From Amycolatopsis solani (GTDB lineage Bacteria; Actinomycetota; Actinomycetes; Mycobacteriales; Pseudonocardiaceae): 64,000 nucleotides of DNA. This document shows positions 1 through 8,453 of the stretch, piece after piece. The stretch spans positions 806,001 to 870,000 of the forward strand of contig NZ_JAWQJT010000001.1 of NCBI RefSeq assembly GCF_033441515.1, read 5' to 3'. The position numbers were made by a program, and so were the translations under genes. Position 1 is the first letter of the stretch; every line of letters starts with the position of its first letter. The notes beneath the pieces are model-generated. The model saw only the letters and a program-made list of their open reading frames with translations, was not told where the DNA came from and did not search any database.

Positions 1-2298
1 GTGGGTGGACGACGGCGGCACGGTCTCGAGCACCTCGACCGCGCTCGAGCGGGCCCCCTGCGCCAGGTACACGCGGGCGAGGCCGAACGCGGCGCTGACG
101 TAGGTGCGGTCGGTCCGCCAGACCAGCTCGTAGAACCGCGCGGCGGCGAAGTAGTCGCCGACGCCTTCGGCGCTGACCCCGAGCGCGAGCTTCGGTGCGG
201 CCTCGCCGGGCAGGTCGTCGTACACCGCTTCGAACGCGACGTGCGCGACCCGCGAGCGGCCGCCGGCCAGCTCGATCAGGCCGCGGTACCAGTCGATCCG
301 CCAGTCGTGCGGGAACCCGTTCTTGATCGCCAGGTACTGCGCGGCCTGCAGCTGCCGCTGCGCCTCCGCCAGCTCGCCCAGCTCGATCCGGGCGCGCACG
401 ATCCGGAGCCGGACCTCGATCGACTCCCGCGGCGCGCCCGAGAGGGCCTCGATGGCGCCGCGCGGTTCGAGCGTGGTGGTCGTGGCGAGCACGCCGGCGG
501 CCGGGTCGTCCGTGTCGACCTGCGGGATCGGCAGGCCGGCGACGACCTCGTCGGCCCCGGGCAGCGGCACGCTGGCGCCGGCCTCCGGCACGACCAGCTG
601 GACGCCGAACGTGCGGGTCTCCGGGCCGAACACGGTGGACGCGCCGGGCCGCGGCTTGCCGGTGCCGAGCGCCATGATCTCTCGCAGCACCCCGGTGAGC
701 TGGTCGGCCATCTCCTCGGCGGTGAGGAACCGCCGGTCCGGGTCGGCGTGCGTCGCGCGTCGCAGGAACCGGTGGTAGGAACCGAAGAGCGCGAACAGCG
801 GGACCGCGTCCGGGCCGGGCAGCGTCGTCTTGAACTTGGTGGTGTAGCCGGTGAACTCGAAGCTGAGCACGGCGAGCGTGCGCCCGACGGTGAACAGGTC
901 CGACGCGACCGAGGCGCCCTGCGTCGGCAGTTCCGGTGCGCTGTAACCGGTGGTGAAGAACAGCGGGCTCTCGTAGTCGTCGGTGCGGCGGACCGCGCCC
1001 AGGTCGATCAGCTTCAGCTGCTCGTTGGTCTGGATGACGTTGTCCGGCTTGAGGTCGCAGTAGAGCAGGCCCTGGCTGTGCAGATAGCCCATGGCGGGCA
1101 GGATTTCCAGCCCGTACGCGATGACCTGGCCGATCGGCAACGGCTCCGGGCGGCGGCTTTCCCGGTGGTGCGCCAGCGCGAGCTGCCGCAGCGACTGGCC
1201 GCCGACGTACTCCATGACGATGTAGCCGACGGTCGTGCCGCTGTGCGCGTCCGGGTGCTGCACGAAGTTGTGGATCTTGACGATGTTCGGGTGCTCGACC
1301 TCGGCGAGGAACCGCTGCTCGTTGGCCGCGGCCGCCATCGCCGTCGCGTCACCGGTGTCGATCAGTCCTTTGAGGACGACCCAGCGGTCGCTGACGTTGT
1401 GGTCCTGCGCCAGGTAGATCCAGCCGAGCCCGCCGTAGGCGATGGCGCCGAGCACTTCGTACTGGCCGCCGACGAGTTCGTTCGGCTGCAGCTTCGGGAG
1501 GAACGAGAACGGCGTGGCGCAGTTCTCGCACTTCCCTTCCGGCGAACCGGGTTTGCCGTCCTTGCCGCGGCCGACCTTCGCGCCGCAGTTGCCGCAGAAG
1601 CGCTTTTCCTCCGACACCACGGGGTTCGTCAGCACCGCCGACGCGGGGTCGCGCGCGGGCACCGGCGGAACCTCGACCAGCCCGGCGCCGAGCCGGCCGC
1701 GGCGCGACCGCGATGTCCGCGAGGACGTCCGCCGCGAGGTGCCGGGGAACGAGCCGGACCGCGAGTCCGAGCCGCTGCCGGTTCCCGTGCCGGTGCCGGT
1801 TCCGGTGTGCCGTCCTTCGCTGCTGCGTTCGGGCAGCACGCTTTCGGTGCCCGGGTCGGGCAGCGGCGTGCCGGGGCCGGTGTCGGGCCGCGGTGCCGGC
1901 GGCATGATGCTCTGGGTTTCCGGCGCCGGGGACGCGAGCACGCTCGTCAGCTGCGGCTCGTCGGGCTGCGGCGGTCGGACGGACGGCGTCCGCGCCGGCT
2001 GGACCGGCGGCACGACGGGGTTCATGCTGCCCGGCGGCTTGGTCGGGTCGTCCGCACCCGGGATCGGCGCGCCGCGCGGCGGGGTCGGCGGACGGCGCAC
2101 GGGTGCGTGAAAGACGGTCTCTTCGCCGCGGGACGGCTCGCCCCGGGACGGCTCGCCGTCGTCGAGGCGGCCGGAGATCGACGGCTCCGGCGTCTCCCAC
2201 CGCACCGGTGGCGGCGGCTGCCAGCTGCTGCCCGGCGTGGCCGGCTGCTTTTCGTCGTCCGGCGCGGCGTGCCGAGGACGGCGCGGTTCCTCCGACAC
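1..2298 (-). CDS. pknG: Serine/threonine protein kinase PknG (3' end outside window)
   Basis: Soluble regulatory Ser/Thr kinase; in mycobacteria PknG controls glutamate/2-oxoglutarate metabolism. The reading frame is open from a GTG at 2298, preceded by GGGAGGT, to the window edge (766 codons). Residues 1-230 are Pro/Thr/Ser/Arg-rich and probably disordered. Two CxxC knuckles from about residue 235 (CGNC and CENC) form the rubredoxin-like metal site typical of PknG. The kinase domain starts near 275 (VGGQYEVLGAIAYGGLGW), with the VVLK lysine, a non-RD catalytic loop (YCDLKPDN) and DLG in place of DFG. The remainder should be the TPR region. M. tuberculosis PknG is 750 residues, so little is probably missing. 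The gene is last in a run after glnX and glnH, 55 bp after glnH. Confidence 0.93.
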   Translation of the reverse strand, partial: MSEEPRRPRHAAPDDEKQPATPGSSWQPPPPVRWETPEPSISGRLDDGEPSRGEPSRGEETVFHAPVRRPPTPPRGAPIPGADDPTKPPGSMNPVVPPVQPARTPSVRPPQPDEPQLTSVLASPAPETQSIMPPAPRPDTGPGTPLPDPGTESVLPERSSEGRHTGTGTGTGTGSGSDSRSGSFPGTSRRTSSRTSRSRRGRLGAGLVEVPPVPARDPASAVLTNPVVSEEKRFCGNCGAKVGRGKDGKPGSPEGKCENCATPFSFLPKLQPNELVGGQYEVLGAIAYGGLGWIYLAQDHNVSDRWVVLKGLIDTGDATAMAAAANEQRFLAEVEHPNIVKIHNFVQHPDAHSGTTVGYIVMEYVGGQSLRQLALAHHRESRRPEPLPIGQVIAYGLEILPAMGYLHSQGLLYCDLKPDNVIQTNEQLKLIDLGAVRRTDDYESPLFFTTGYSAPELPTQGASVASDLFTVGRTLAVLSFEFTGYTTKFKTTLPGPDAVPLFALFGSYHRFLRRATHADPDRRFLTAEEMADQLTGVLREIMALGTGKPRPGASTVFGPETRTFGVQLVVPEAGASVPLPGADEVVAGLPIPQVDTDDPAAGVLATTTTLEPRGAIEALSGAPRESIEVRLRIVRARIELGELAEAQRQLQAAQYLAIKNGFPHDWRIDWYRGLIELAGGRSRVAHVAFEAVYDDLPGEAAPKLALGVSAEGVGDYFAAARFYELVWRTDRTYVSAAFGLARVYLAQGARSSAVEVLETVPPSSTH

Positions 2299-2353
2299 TG
2301 CTACCTCCCAGATCCCCGGCGACGTGCGGGAACCGATCCTAGTCGCGGTCCGC

Positions 2354-3328
2354 TCACTGGTACTGCGCCTGCGGCGGTGAAGCCGGCCCCAGCGACGACT
2401 CGACCCAGTGGCGGTAGCTGTTCTGCCAGGCACCGCTGTTGCGGACGTTCTCGAGCACGGCGTTGACGAACTTGACCATGTCCTCGTTGTCCTTCGGCAC
2501 GCCGATGCCGTAGTTCTCCTGCGTGAACTGGTCGCCGACGACCTGCAGTGTCGGGTCCTGCGCGGCCATCCCGGCGAGGATGGTGTCGTCGGTCGAAACC
2601 GCGTCGACCTGGCCCTGCTGGAGCATCACCAGGCAGTCCGACCAGTTGTCGACCGAGATCGCCACCGGCTTGGCGGGGTCCGTCGCGATCTTCGCCAGCG
2701 ACGTCGACTTCTTCGCCGCGCACACCTTCTTGCCGCTCAGGTCGGCCAGCTTGGTCGCCTTCGACTCCTTCGTCACCAGCAGCCGCTGCCCGGAGACGTA
2801 GTAGACGGAAGAGAACTGGACGTCCTTCTTACGCGCGCAGGTGATGCTGTAGGTCCGCACGACGATGTCGACCTGGTGCTGCATCAGCACGTCTTGGCGC
2901 TGCCCCGACGTGATCGCGCGGAACTGAACGCGGCCTTCGGGCGCGCCGAAAATCGAGCGGGCGATCTCGTTGACGAGGTCGATGTCGAAGCCCTCGAGGT
3001 TGCCCGAGGTGGGGTTGCGGAAGCCGAACAGGTAGGTGGTCTGGTCGACGCCGGCGATGAGCTTGCCGCGTTCCTTGATCTTCGCCATGGTCGAGCCGTC
3101 GAAGACCGACGTGCCCCGGTCCGGCTGCAGGCTGGCCAGCGGGTTGCAGCTGGTGTCGCTGCCACCGCCGGCCGCCGCGTCCGGACCGCCGACGTGCGCG
3201 GGCTGCGGCCAGGCCGCGTTGCCGACCGGGGCCGGGTCGACCGGTTTCCCGGGGCTGCCGCAGGACGCCGCCAGCAGCGCGACGACCGCCAGCACGCCCG
3301 CCCGGACCGTGTTCCGCCGCCTGCTCAC
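2354..3328 (-). CDS. glnH: GlnH-type amino-acid-binding lipoprotein
   Basis: Extracytoplasmic solute-binding protein of the SBP_bac_3 (glutamate/aspartate) family, 324 residues, anchored as a lipoprotein. The signal peptide ends in a lipobox (LLAASCGS). The body has the usual motifs, for example KERGKLIAGVDQTTYLFGF, GFDIDLVNEIA and the DIVVRTYSIT segment. No ABC permease or ATPase lies beside it. It sits between glnX and pknG, as in mycobacteria, where GlnH is a sensor (aspartate/glutamate) that signals through GlnX to PknG rather than an importer. The GTG start at 3328 overlaps the glnX stop by 4 bp (GTGA), indicating translational coupling. The sensing role is inferred from synteny. Confidence 0.9.
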   Translation of the reverse strand: MSRRRNTVRAGVLAVVALLAASCGSPGKPVDPAPVGNAAWPQPAHVGGPDAAAGGGSDTSCNPLASLQPDRGTSVFDGSTMAKIKERGKLIAGVDQTTYLFGFRNPTSGNLEGFDIDLVNEIARSIFGAPEGRVQFRAITSGQRQDVLMQHQVDIVVRTYSITCARKKDVQFSSVYYVSGQRLLVTKESKATKLADLSGKKVCAAKKSTSLAKIATDPAKPVAISVDNWSDCLVMLQQGQVDAVSTDDTILAGMAAQDPTLQVVGDQFTQENYGIGVPKDNEDMVKFVNAVLENVRNSGAWQNSYRHWVESSLGPASPPQAQYQ

Positions 3329-4731
3329 CGGTACTCCCTCAGTCGCTCCCGGATCCCCATGGTGACACCCGCCGCGGCGACGATCGCGAGCACGGCCAGG
3401 CCGGGGGCCAGCATCGTCAGCGCGCGGTCGCCGCTGTGGGTGTCGTCGAGGAATTCCTGCCTGCCGACGTCGATGGCCGCCTGAAGGCTGTCGTCGAGCC
3501 GCCGGAACGCCGGGGCCGAGCCGTCGGTCTTGTCCTCCAGCACGGCGAAGTCGACGGCTTCCTGGTACTGGCCGGCGTCGTCCTGTGCGCGGACTTCCTT
3601 GTGCGCCTTCAGCCAGTCGTTCGCGGCCTTCGTCGCGTCGGCGACCTTCGCGGCGCCTTCGCCGTCCTGGATGAGACCGCGGGCTTCGCCGAGCAGCCCG
3701 CCCTGGCCGTCCGGGCCGACGAGCTGGGCCGCGTTGGTGCCGAAGTCCTTCTCGTAGGCGGCGCCGTCGCCGCGGGCGACCAGCGTCAGCGTTTCGTCGG
3801 CACGGGCCTGCAGCGCGGCGATGCGCGCGCGGACCAGCACGTCGACGCGGTGTGAGCCGTCGTCCTGGCCGCTGCCGACCAGGCTGCCCTGCACGACCAG
3901 CGCGACCGCGCCCCACAGCAGCGAGACCACGACGGCGGCCGTCGCGACGACGAGCCCGACGTTGAGCAGCCGGTTCGTGCGCCGGGTCAGGTACACCTGC
4001 GCGGCGATGAGCGCGGCCAGCAGCGCGACCACCAGGATCGTGGCGAGCCACGGGAACCCGGTGGCGCTGTCCTGTTCGTCGATCAGCCGCTCGGTGTCGA
4101 CGCGGTAGAGGTCCTGCGCGGCGGGCAGGATCTTCGCCCGCATCAGCTCGGAGGCCTCGCGGAGGTAGGACGCGCCGACCGGGTAGCCGAGGCGGTTGTT
4201 CGTGCGGGCCGTCTCGACGAGCCCGGTGTAGACGGGCAGCGACTGGTTGAGGACGTCGACCGGGGTGGCCGCGGCGGCGACGTCGGAAGCGTCCGAGGCG
4301 GCCTTCGCGAGCGCGGCGCCGGCTTCGGCGACGTCGCGCTCGTAGCGCTGGCGAAGCTCCGGCGGTTCGGTGCCGATGGAGAGGAACGCGCTCGCGGCGG
4401 TCGCGTCGGCGTCCGAGAGCGAGCGGTAGACCTGCTGCGCGGCGGCGGCGAGCGGCTCGCGGTGGTCGATGACGCCGGTGATGGTGTCGTCGCGGTCCTG
4501 CACCGACAGCGTCGCGGCCAGCCCGGCGAGGAGGGACAGCAGCACCAGCCCGACGGCGATGACGGTGAGGCGGCCGGGAGTCGTCGCGGCGGACCGGACG
4601 ACCGCGCGGACACCCTGTCCCGGCAGGTCCAGCAGCCCCAGCAGCCCGTTGCGTCCCCCGCCGTCCGGTGGCGGCGGCGGGGGTCCCGGCGCGGGCGCCG
4701 TCGGACCCGGGGCCGTCGCAGTGCTGGTCAT
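3325..4731 (-). CDS. glnX: GlnX-like tetraspan membrane signal transducer
   Basis: A 468-residue membrane protein with a Pro/Gly-rich cytoplasmic N-terminus (about 1-45) and four hydrophobic segments: near 54-76, two close together in the middle (GFPWLATILVVALLAALIAA and a LLNVGLVVATAAVVV stretch), and one near the C-terminus. Two large helical extracytoplasmic domains lie between them, resembling four-helix sensor domains. This matches the mycobacterial Rv0412c/GlnX layout, which relays GlnH ligand binding to PknG. The ATG at 4731 has a GGGAGGA ribosome site. Its stop overlaps glnH, and glnH is followed by pknG, so the three probably form one transcript. No kinase or ATPase domain is visible in it. 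The assignment rests on topology plus synteny. Confidence 0.85.
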   Translation of the reverse strand: MTSTATAPGPTAPAPGPPPPPPDGGGRNGLLGLLDLPGQGVRAVVRSAATTPGRLTVIAVGLVLLSLLAGLAATLSVQDRDDTITGVIDHREPLAAAAQQVYRSLSDADATAASAFLSIGTEPPELRQRYERDVAEAGAALAKAASDASDVAAAATPVDVLNQSLPVYTGLVETARTNNRLGYPVGASYLREASELMRAKILPAAQDLYRVDTERLIDEQDSATGFPWLATILVVALLAALIAAQVYLTRRTNRLLNVGLVVATAAVVVSLLWGAVALVVQGSLVGSGQDDGSHRVDVLVRARIAALQARADETLTLVARGDGAAYEKDFGTNAAQLVGPDGQGGLLGEARGLIQDGEGAAKVADATKAANDWLKAHKEVRAQDDAGQYQEAVDFAVLEDKTDGSAPAFRRLDDSLQAAIDVGRQEFLDDTHSGDRALTMLAPGLAVLAIVAAAGVTMGIRERLREYR

Positions 4732-4754
4732 CCCCGATTCCTCCCCTGTCATCC

Positions 4755-4797
4755 GGGGGCTCCGCCCCCAGCCGGGGGCTTCGCCACCCGGAACCCC
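4755..4797. terminator. Tandem GC hairpins between histidine kinase and glnX
   Basis: GGGGGC-TCC-GCCCCC (4755-4769) is a perfect short hairpin, followed at once by a second GGGGGCTTCG-type stem reaching the CCCGGAACCCCC block. It lies downstream of the histidine kinase stop and upstream of glnX on the same strand. There is no U-tract, as is common in high-GC actinobacteria. It could end the kinase transcript or be a dispersed palindromic repeat. Confidence 0.45.
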
Positions 4798-4888
4798 CGA
4801 AAAGCGCTGTGAAGCGGTACCCGCAGAAGGTAGCCGAGTCGCCGCACGCACGGGCACTGGCACCGCCCGCTGTCACCAGCACGTGATC

Positions 4889-6013
4889 TCACGCCGGAAC
4901 TTCCGCCAGGACGCGCCACTGACCACCGCCGGGACCAGCTTCCAGAGTGCCACCGGCCAGCGCGAGCCGCTCCCGCATCCCGGCGAGCCCGAAACCTTCA
5001 CCTGTTCGAGTGACACCGAGGGCATTGCGGACGTCGAGCCGGACGGCCTCGGACAGGTAGCGCAGCCACACTTCGACGTCCTCCCCCGGCGCGTGCTTCC
5101 CCGCGTTCGTCAGCGCTTCCCGCGCGCAGCCGGCGAGCGCGACGACCACCGCGGACGGCAGCGGCCGCGGTTCGCCCTCCGTGTCGAAGGTGACGGACAC
5201 GCCGTGGTCGCGGGCGTGCGCGGCGGCGACCGCGGCGAGCACGTCGGCGAGCGGCGGGACATCCCGGCGCAGCGCCGCGACGGCGTCACGCGCTTCGGCG
5301 AGCCCGTCGGCGGCGAGCCGGCGCGACCGCTTGACCGACCGCAGCGCACCGTCCACATCGGACTTCTCTTCGAGCAGCGCCTCGGCGAGTTCGAGCTGAA
5401 CCCCCAGCGCGCCCAGCGAATGCGCGAGGACGTCGTGGAGTTCGCGGGCGATCCGGGTGCGTTCGTCGAGCGCGGCGGCCCGCGCGTGCTCGGCCTGCGC
5501 GAGCTTCGTCTGTTCGAGCAGTGCCTCGGCCTGCTTCGCCTGCACCTCGTACTGGCGGCGGTTGAGCCCGACCAGGACGAGCAGGAGCAGCACGGCGGGT
5601 TCGGCGAGCGCCTGGCCGAGGCTCCGCCCGGCGAGCAGGTGCGACGTCACCGCGAGGGCGATGTCGAGCAAGCCGACCCCGAGGATCACGCCGACGCCGA
5701 CCGTGGTGAGCGTGGCGAGCCTGCCGAGCGCGATGGCGGACAGGATGATCGCCGAGGAGTCCCCGGCCCGGCCGACGAGCGCCGCCGGCACCGCGCTCGC
5801 GACGGCGAGCAGCGCGGCGGCCGTCTTCGGCAGCCTCGGCGCGAGGACGACGAACCCGAGCCAGCCGGCGCTCGCGACGCCGTAGCCAGCCCAGACGCCC
5901 GGGTCGGACTCGCGGGCGGTGAGCAGCGTCACGGCGAAGAAGAGCGTGCCGAGCAGCTGCACCACGAGCCAGCTCGGCGCGATGGTGTCCGGCAGCAGAG
6001 GACGTTTCGGCAC
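4889..6013 (-). CDS. Orphan NarL-family sensor histidine kinase
   Basis: A 374-residue membrane histidine kinase. The N-terminal ~160 residues hold about five hydrophobic segments. The dimerisation/phosphoacceptor motif ERTRIARELHDVLAHSLG belongs to the HisKA_3 type, with His in RELHD. The GHKL domain has an N-box (REALTNAGKHA) and a G-box (GFGLAGMRERL). Such kinases normally sit beside a LuxR-type response regulator, but none is found: upstream is the GAF regulator (18-bp gap) and downstream is glnX (157 bp). The signal is unknown. The ORF is complete, so this is not a fragment. Its place directly before the glnX-glnH-pknG set may be chance. Confidence 0.85.
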   Translation of the reverse strand: MPKRPLLPDTIAPSWLVVQLLGTLFFAVTLLTARESDPGVWAGYGVASAGWLGFVVLAPRLPKTAAALLAVASAVPAALVGRAGDSSAIILSAIALGRLATLTTVGVGVILGVGLLDIALAVTSHLLAGRSLGQALAEPAVLLLLVLVGLNRRQYEVQAKQAEALLEQTKLAQAEHARAAALDERTRIARELHDVLAHSLGALGVQLELAEALLEEKSDVDGALRSVKRSRRLAADGLAEARDAVAALRRDVPPLADVLAAVAAAHARDHGVSVTFDTEGEPRPLPSAVVVALAGCAREALTNAGKHAPGEDVEVWLRYLSEAVRLDVRNALGVTRTGEGFGLAGMRERLALAGGTLEAGPGGGQWRVLAEVPA

Positions 6014-6031
6014 GCCCCCATCTTGGCCGGA

Positions 6032-7294
6032 TCAGCCGCGGATCGCCGGAGCCAGGGAGTGCGGGAGGACGGCTTCGGCGGTCGGCGGCCGCCGGACCAG
6101 CACCTCGACGTCGTCGGCGAAGCGGTACGGCTTCGCGTCGAGGATGCCGCCGAAGTGCCGTCGGAGCCGGGACATCTCGGCGCGGACGGTGACCGCGCGA
6201 CCGGCGTCGCCGAAGAGGTCGGCCGACAGCTCGGAGGCCGACCGGCCGTCGCGGTGGCTGGCCAGCACGTACAGCATCTCGGCGTGGCGCGGGCTGAGCC
6301 GGTGCGTCCAGGTGCCGGTCGCGCCGGCCACGGTCAGCTCGGGCTCGCGCGGCGACCGGACGTCGAGCACGACCCGGGTGGGCGGCGCGCCCTCGTCGCC
6401 GGCCGGCCGGATCAGCCAGCCGCCGGGCACCGGCTCGACGGCGCAGTTGCCGTACGCGGGCAGCCAGACGCGGCCGGGCTTGAGGCCGGTGGGCAGCGCG
6501 ATCCGGTCGACCGGGGCGAGGCCGGCGGCCGCGGCGACCCAGCCGTGTTCGTCGGCCACGACGGCCGGCCCGCCGACCCGGCCGAGCACCGGGGCGGCGA
6601 AGCCACGCAGGCGCTCGAGCTCGGTGAGGTGGGCGGTGCGCAGCTGCGCCTGCGCGAGCCGTGTCACGGCGTCGACCAGCGCCAACGTCGTCGCGTGGAC
6701 GGTCATGGCCGGGCCGGAGAGGTCGACGACGCCGAGGAGCTTGCCGTCCCGCGGGTCGTGCAGCGGCGCGGCGGCGCACGTCCAGGAGTGCTGGGCGCGG
6801 ACGTAGTGCTCGGCGGAGTAGACCTGCACCGGGCGGCGCGCGACCAGTGCGGTGCCGATCGCGTTGGTGCCGACGGACGCTTCCTGCCAGTCGACGCCTT
6901 CGACGAACCCGAGCCCGTCGGCGCGGCGGCGGACCGCGGCGCTGCCCTCGCGCCAGAGCACCTTGCCGCCGGCGTCGACGATCACCATGATGTGCGCGGC
7001 CTGCTCGGCGAGGGTCAGCAGGCCGCCGCGCAGGGTCGGCAGCGCCTCGGCCAGCCCGCTCGTGCGGCGGCGGCTTTCCAGTTCTTCGACGGTCAGGACG
7101 GGCGCGGGGGCGCGGCCGTCCGGGTCGACGCCGAGCCGGCGCATCCGTTGCCAGGACGCGCCGATGACGGACCGCGGGCGGCTGGGCAGGGCTTTTCCGG
7201 CCAGCGCCGCCTCGTGCACCTGCGCGAGGACACGCGCGTGCCGCCGGGGGTCCGCCCCGGCCGGCAACGCTGCCTCGAGGTCTCGCTGACCCAA
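6032..7294 (-). CDS. GAF-domain / winged-helix regulator of the aco operon
   Basis: A 420-residue regulator with a TTG start at 7294, chosen because AAGGAG lies 7 nt upstream; no better ATG/GTG start is visible. The N-terminal part (SWQRMRRLGVDPDG, then a GAF-like domain with EGVDWQEASVGTNAIGTAL) matches the AcoR-type sensory half. It lacks the AAA+ sigma-54 domain of proteobacterial AcoR. The C-terminus instead carries an OmpR/BTAD-like winged helix (LSPRHAEMLYVLASH, then VRAEMSRLRRHFGG). It follows acoC by 79 bp on the same strand, suggesting it is co-transcribed with and controls the acetoin-dehydrogenase genes. Regulators of this type are also found near actinobacterial aldehyde dehydrogenases, so the ligand is open. 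Confidence 0.8.
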   Translation of the reverse strand: MGQRDLEAALPAGADPRRHARVLAQVHEAALAGKALPSRPRSVIGASWQRMRRLGVDPDGRAPAPVLTVEELESRRRTSGLAEALPTLRGGLLTLAEQAAHIMVIVDAGGKVLWREGSAAVRRRADGLGFVEGVDWQEASVGTNAIGTALVARRPVQVYSAEHYVRAQHSWTCAAAPLHDPRDGKLLGVVDLSGPAMTVHATTLALVDAVTRLAQAQLRTAHLTELERLRGFAAPVLGRVGGPAVVADEHGWVAAAAGLAPVDRIALPTGLKPGRVWLPAYGNCAVEPVPGGWLIRPAGDEGAPPTRVVLDVRSPREPELTVAGATGTWTHRLSPRHAEMLYVLASHRDGRSASELSADLFGDAGRAVTVRAEMSRLRRHFGGILDAKPYRFADDVEVLVRRPPTAEAVLPHSLAPAIRG

Positions 7295-7373
7295 CCGCCA
7301 CTCCTTGCGCTCTGCCTCCTCAGTCTGCCTTTTCGTTCCGGTGATCGGAAGGTGGCGACAATCTCGCTCCGGG

Positions 7374-8453
7374 TCAGCGGGTGATCGCGGCGACGACGGC
7401 GCCGGGGGCTTCCAGGTGCACCAGGTGCCCGGCGCCGTCGACGTGTTCGACGTCCGGCCGGGTGGTTCCCGGCGGCAGCACGGCGTCCTCGCGGCCCCAG
7501 ACGAAGGTGACGGGTACGTCCACTGTGGACAGCAGTCGAGCTGCGTCGATGGCTTGCGCGTCGCCGTCGAGGAGGGTGCCGAGCAGGGTCGTGAGGACCC
7601 GGTCGACGCCGTCCAGCCGCTTGTACCGGAGCAGGTCGTCGGCCAGCCGGCGGGTGACGAGGTCCGGGTCCGCGAACAGTGCGGCCAGGTGCGGTTTGAG
7701 TTCCCGCCGGGACGTCGCGGTGGCGAATCCACGCAGGTAACGGGCGTTGACGGGCCCGCCGAACCCGGCCGGGGCGAGCAGCGTCAGCTTCTCGACCCGG
7801 TGCGGTGCTTTCGCGGCCGCCGCCACGACGACCGCGCCGCCCAGCGAGTGCCCGACCAGGTGCGCTCGCTCGACGCCCAGCGCGTCGAGGAAGCCGAGGA
7901 CCGCGTCGGCCAGCGTGCCGAGCGAGCCGTCCCCGACGTCCTTGGTCGATTCGCCGTGCCCGGGCAGGTCGAGCGCGTGCACGATCCGGTGTTCGGCGAG
8001 CGGCTCCTGGACGAACAGCCAGGAGTTCTTGTCACCGCCGTAGCCGTGCACCAGCACGACGACGTCGCCCTCCGTGCCCAGCGTGGCGTAGGCGAGCGAA
8101 CGGCCGTCGACCTCGACGGTGCCGGTGACCGGGCCTTCGTCCCCCGCGATTGCCCCAGCGTCGATCTCCTGGCGGGCTTGCCGCGCGGCCTCGTCGAGTT
8201 CTTCGGCAGGCGTCTCAGGATCAGCCAGGAGCGCGATCGTGCCACCGACCGGCACGTCCTCACCGGCCGCTGCGACCACGCACCGCAGCACGCCGCTTCC
8301 TGGGGACTCCAGGGTGCCCGCGATCTTGTCGGTGTCGATTTCGGCGAGGTCGTCACCGGTCACGACCTCGTCGCCGTCGGCCGCGAGCCAGGCGGTGATC
8401 CGGCCGCGTTCCATCGAGAGGCCCCACTTGGGCATCGTGACCGGCCGGATCAT
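7374..8453 (-). CDS. acoC: AcoC-type lipoyl-domain / alpha-beta hydrolase protein
   Basis: Component of acetoin dehydrogenase, 359 residues. Residues 1-75 form a biotinyl/lipoyl domain with the lipoyl-lysine loop EIDTDKIAGTLESPGSG. After a charged linker, residues ~110-359 form an alpha/beta hydrolase with oxyanion region HGYGGDKNSW, nucleophile elbow GHSLGG (Ser) and C-terminal GHLVHLE (His). There is no peripheral-subunit-binding or CAT domain, which distinguishes AcoC from pyruvate dehydrogenase E2. The ATG at 8453 overlaps the acoB stop by 4 bp. It probably takes the acetyl group produced from acetoin to CoA; the E3 partner is not in the window. Confidence 0.88.
   Translation of the reverse strand: MIRPVTMPKWGLSMERGRITAWLAADGDEVVTGDDLAEIDTDKIAGTLESPGSGVLRCVVAAAGEDVPVGGTIALLADPETPAEELDEAARQARQEIDAGAIAGDEGPVTGTVEVDGRSLAYATLGTEGDVVVLVHGYGGDKNSWLFVQEPLAEHRIVHALDLPGHGESTKDVGDGSLGTLADAVLGFLDALGVERAHLVGHSLGGAVVVAAAAKAPHRVEKLTLLAPAGFGGPVNARYLRGFATATSRRELKPHLAALFADPDLVTRRLADDLLRYKRLDGVDRVLTTLLGTLLDGDAQAIDAARLLSTVDVPVTFVWGREDAVLPPGTTRPDVEHVDGAGHLVHLEAPGAVVAAITR

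Noticed and set aside
1..2466. A very long open frame on the plus strand opposite pknG.
   Set aside because: It is the mirror of a high-GC coding region; its product is Arg/Gly/Ala-rich with no domain, while the minus-strand frame gives a clear PknG.
4755..4797. A CRISPR or mobile-element repeat.
   Set aside because: Two short GC hairpins only, no regular spacers or flanking transposase.
4469..7384. A 971-codon plus-strand open frame.
   Set aside because: It lies antisense to glnX, the histidine kinase and the GAF regulator, all with clear motifs. Composition is a GC shadow.
7521..7536. A further DnaA-like box in acoC (TGTGGACAG).
   Set aside because: One mismatch to TTGTCCACA and inside a coding region. 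Counted as chance.
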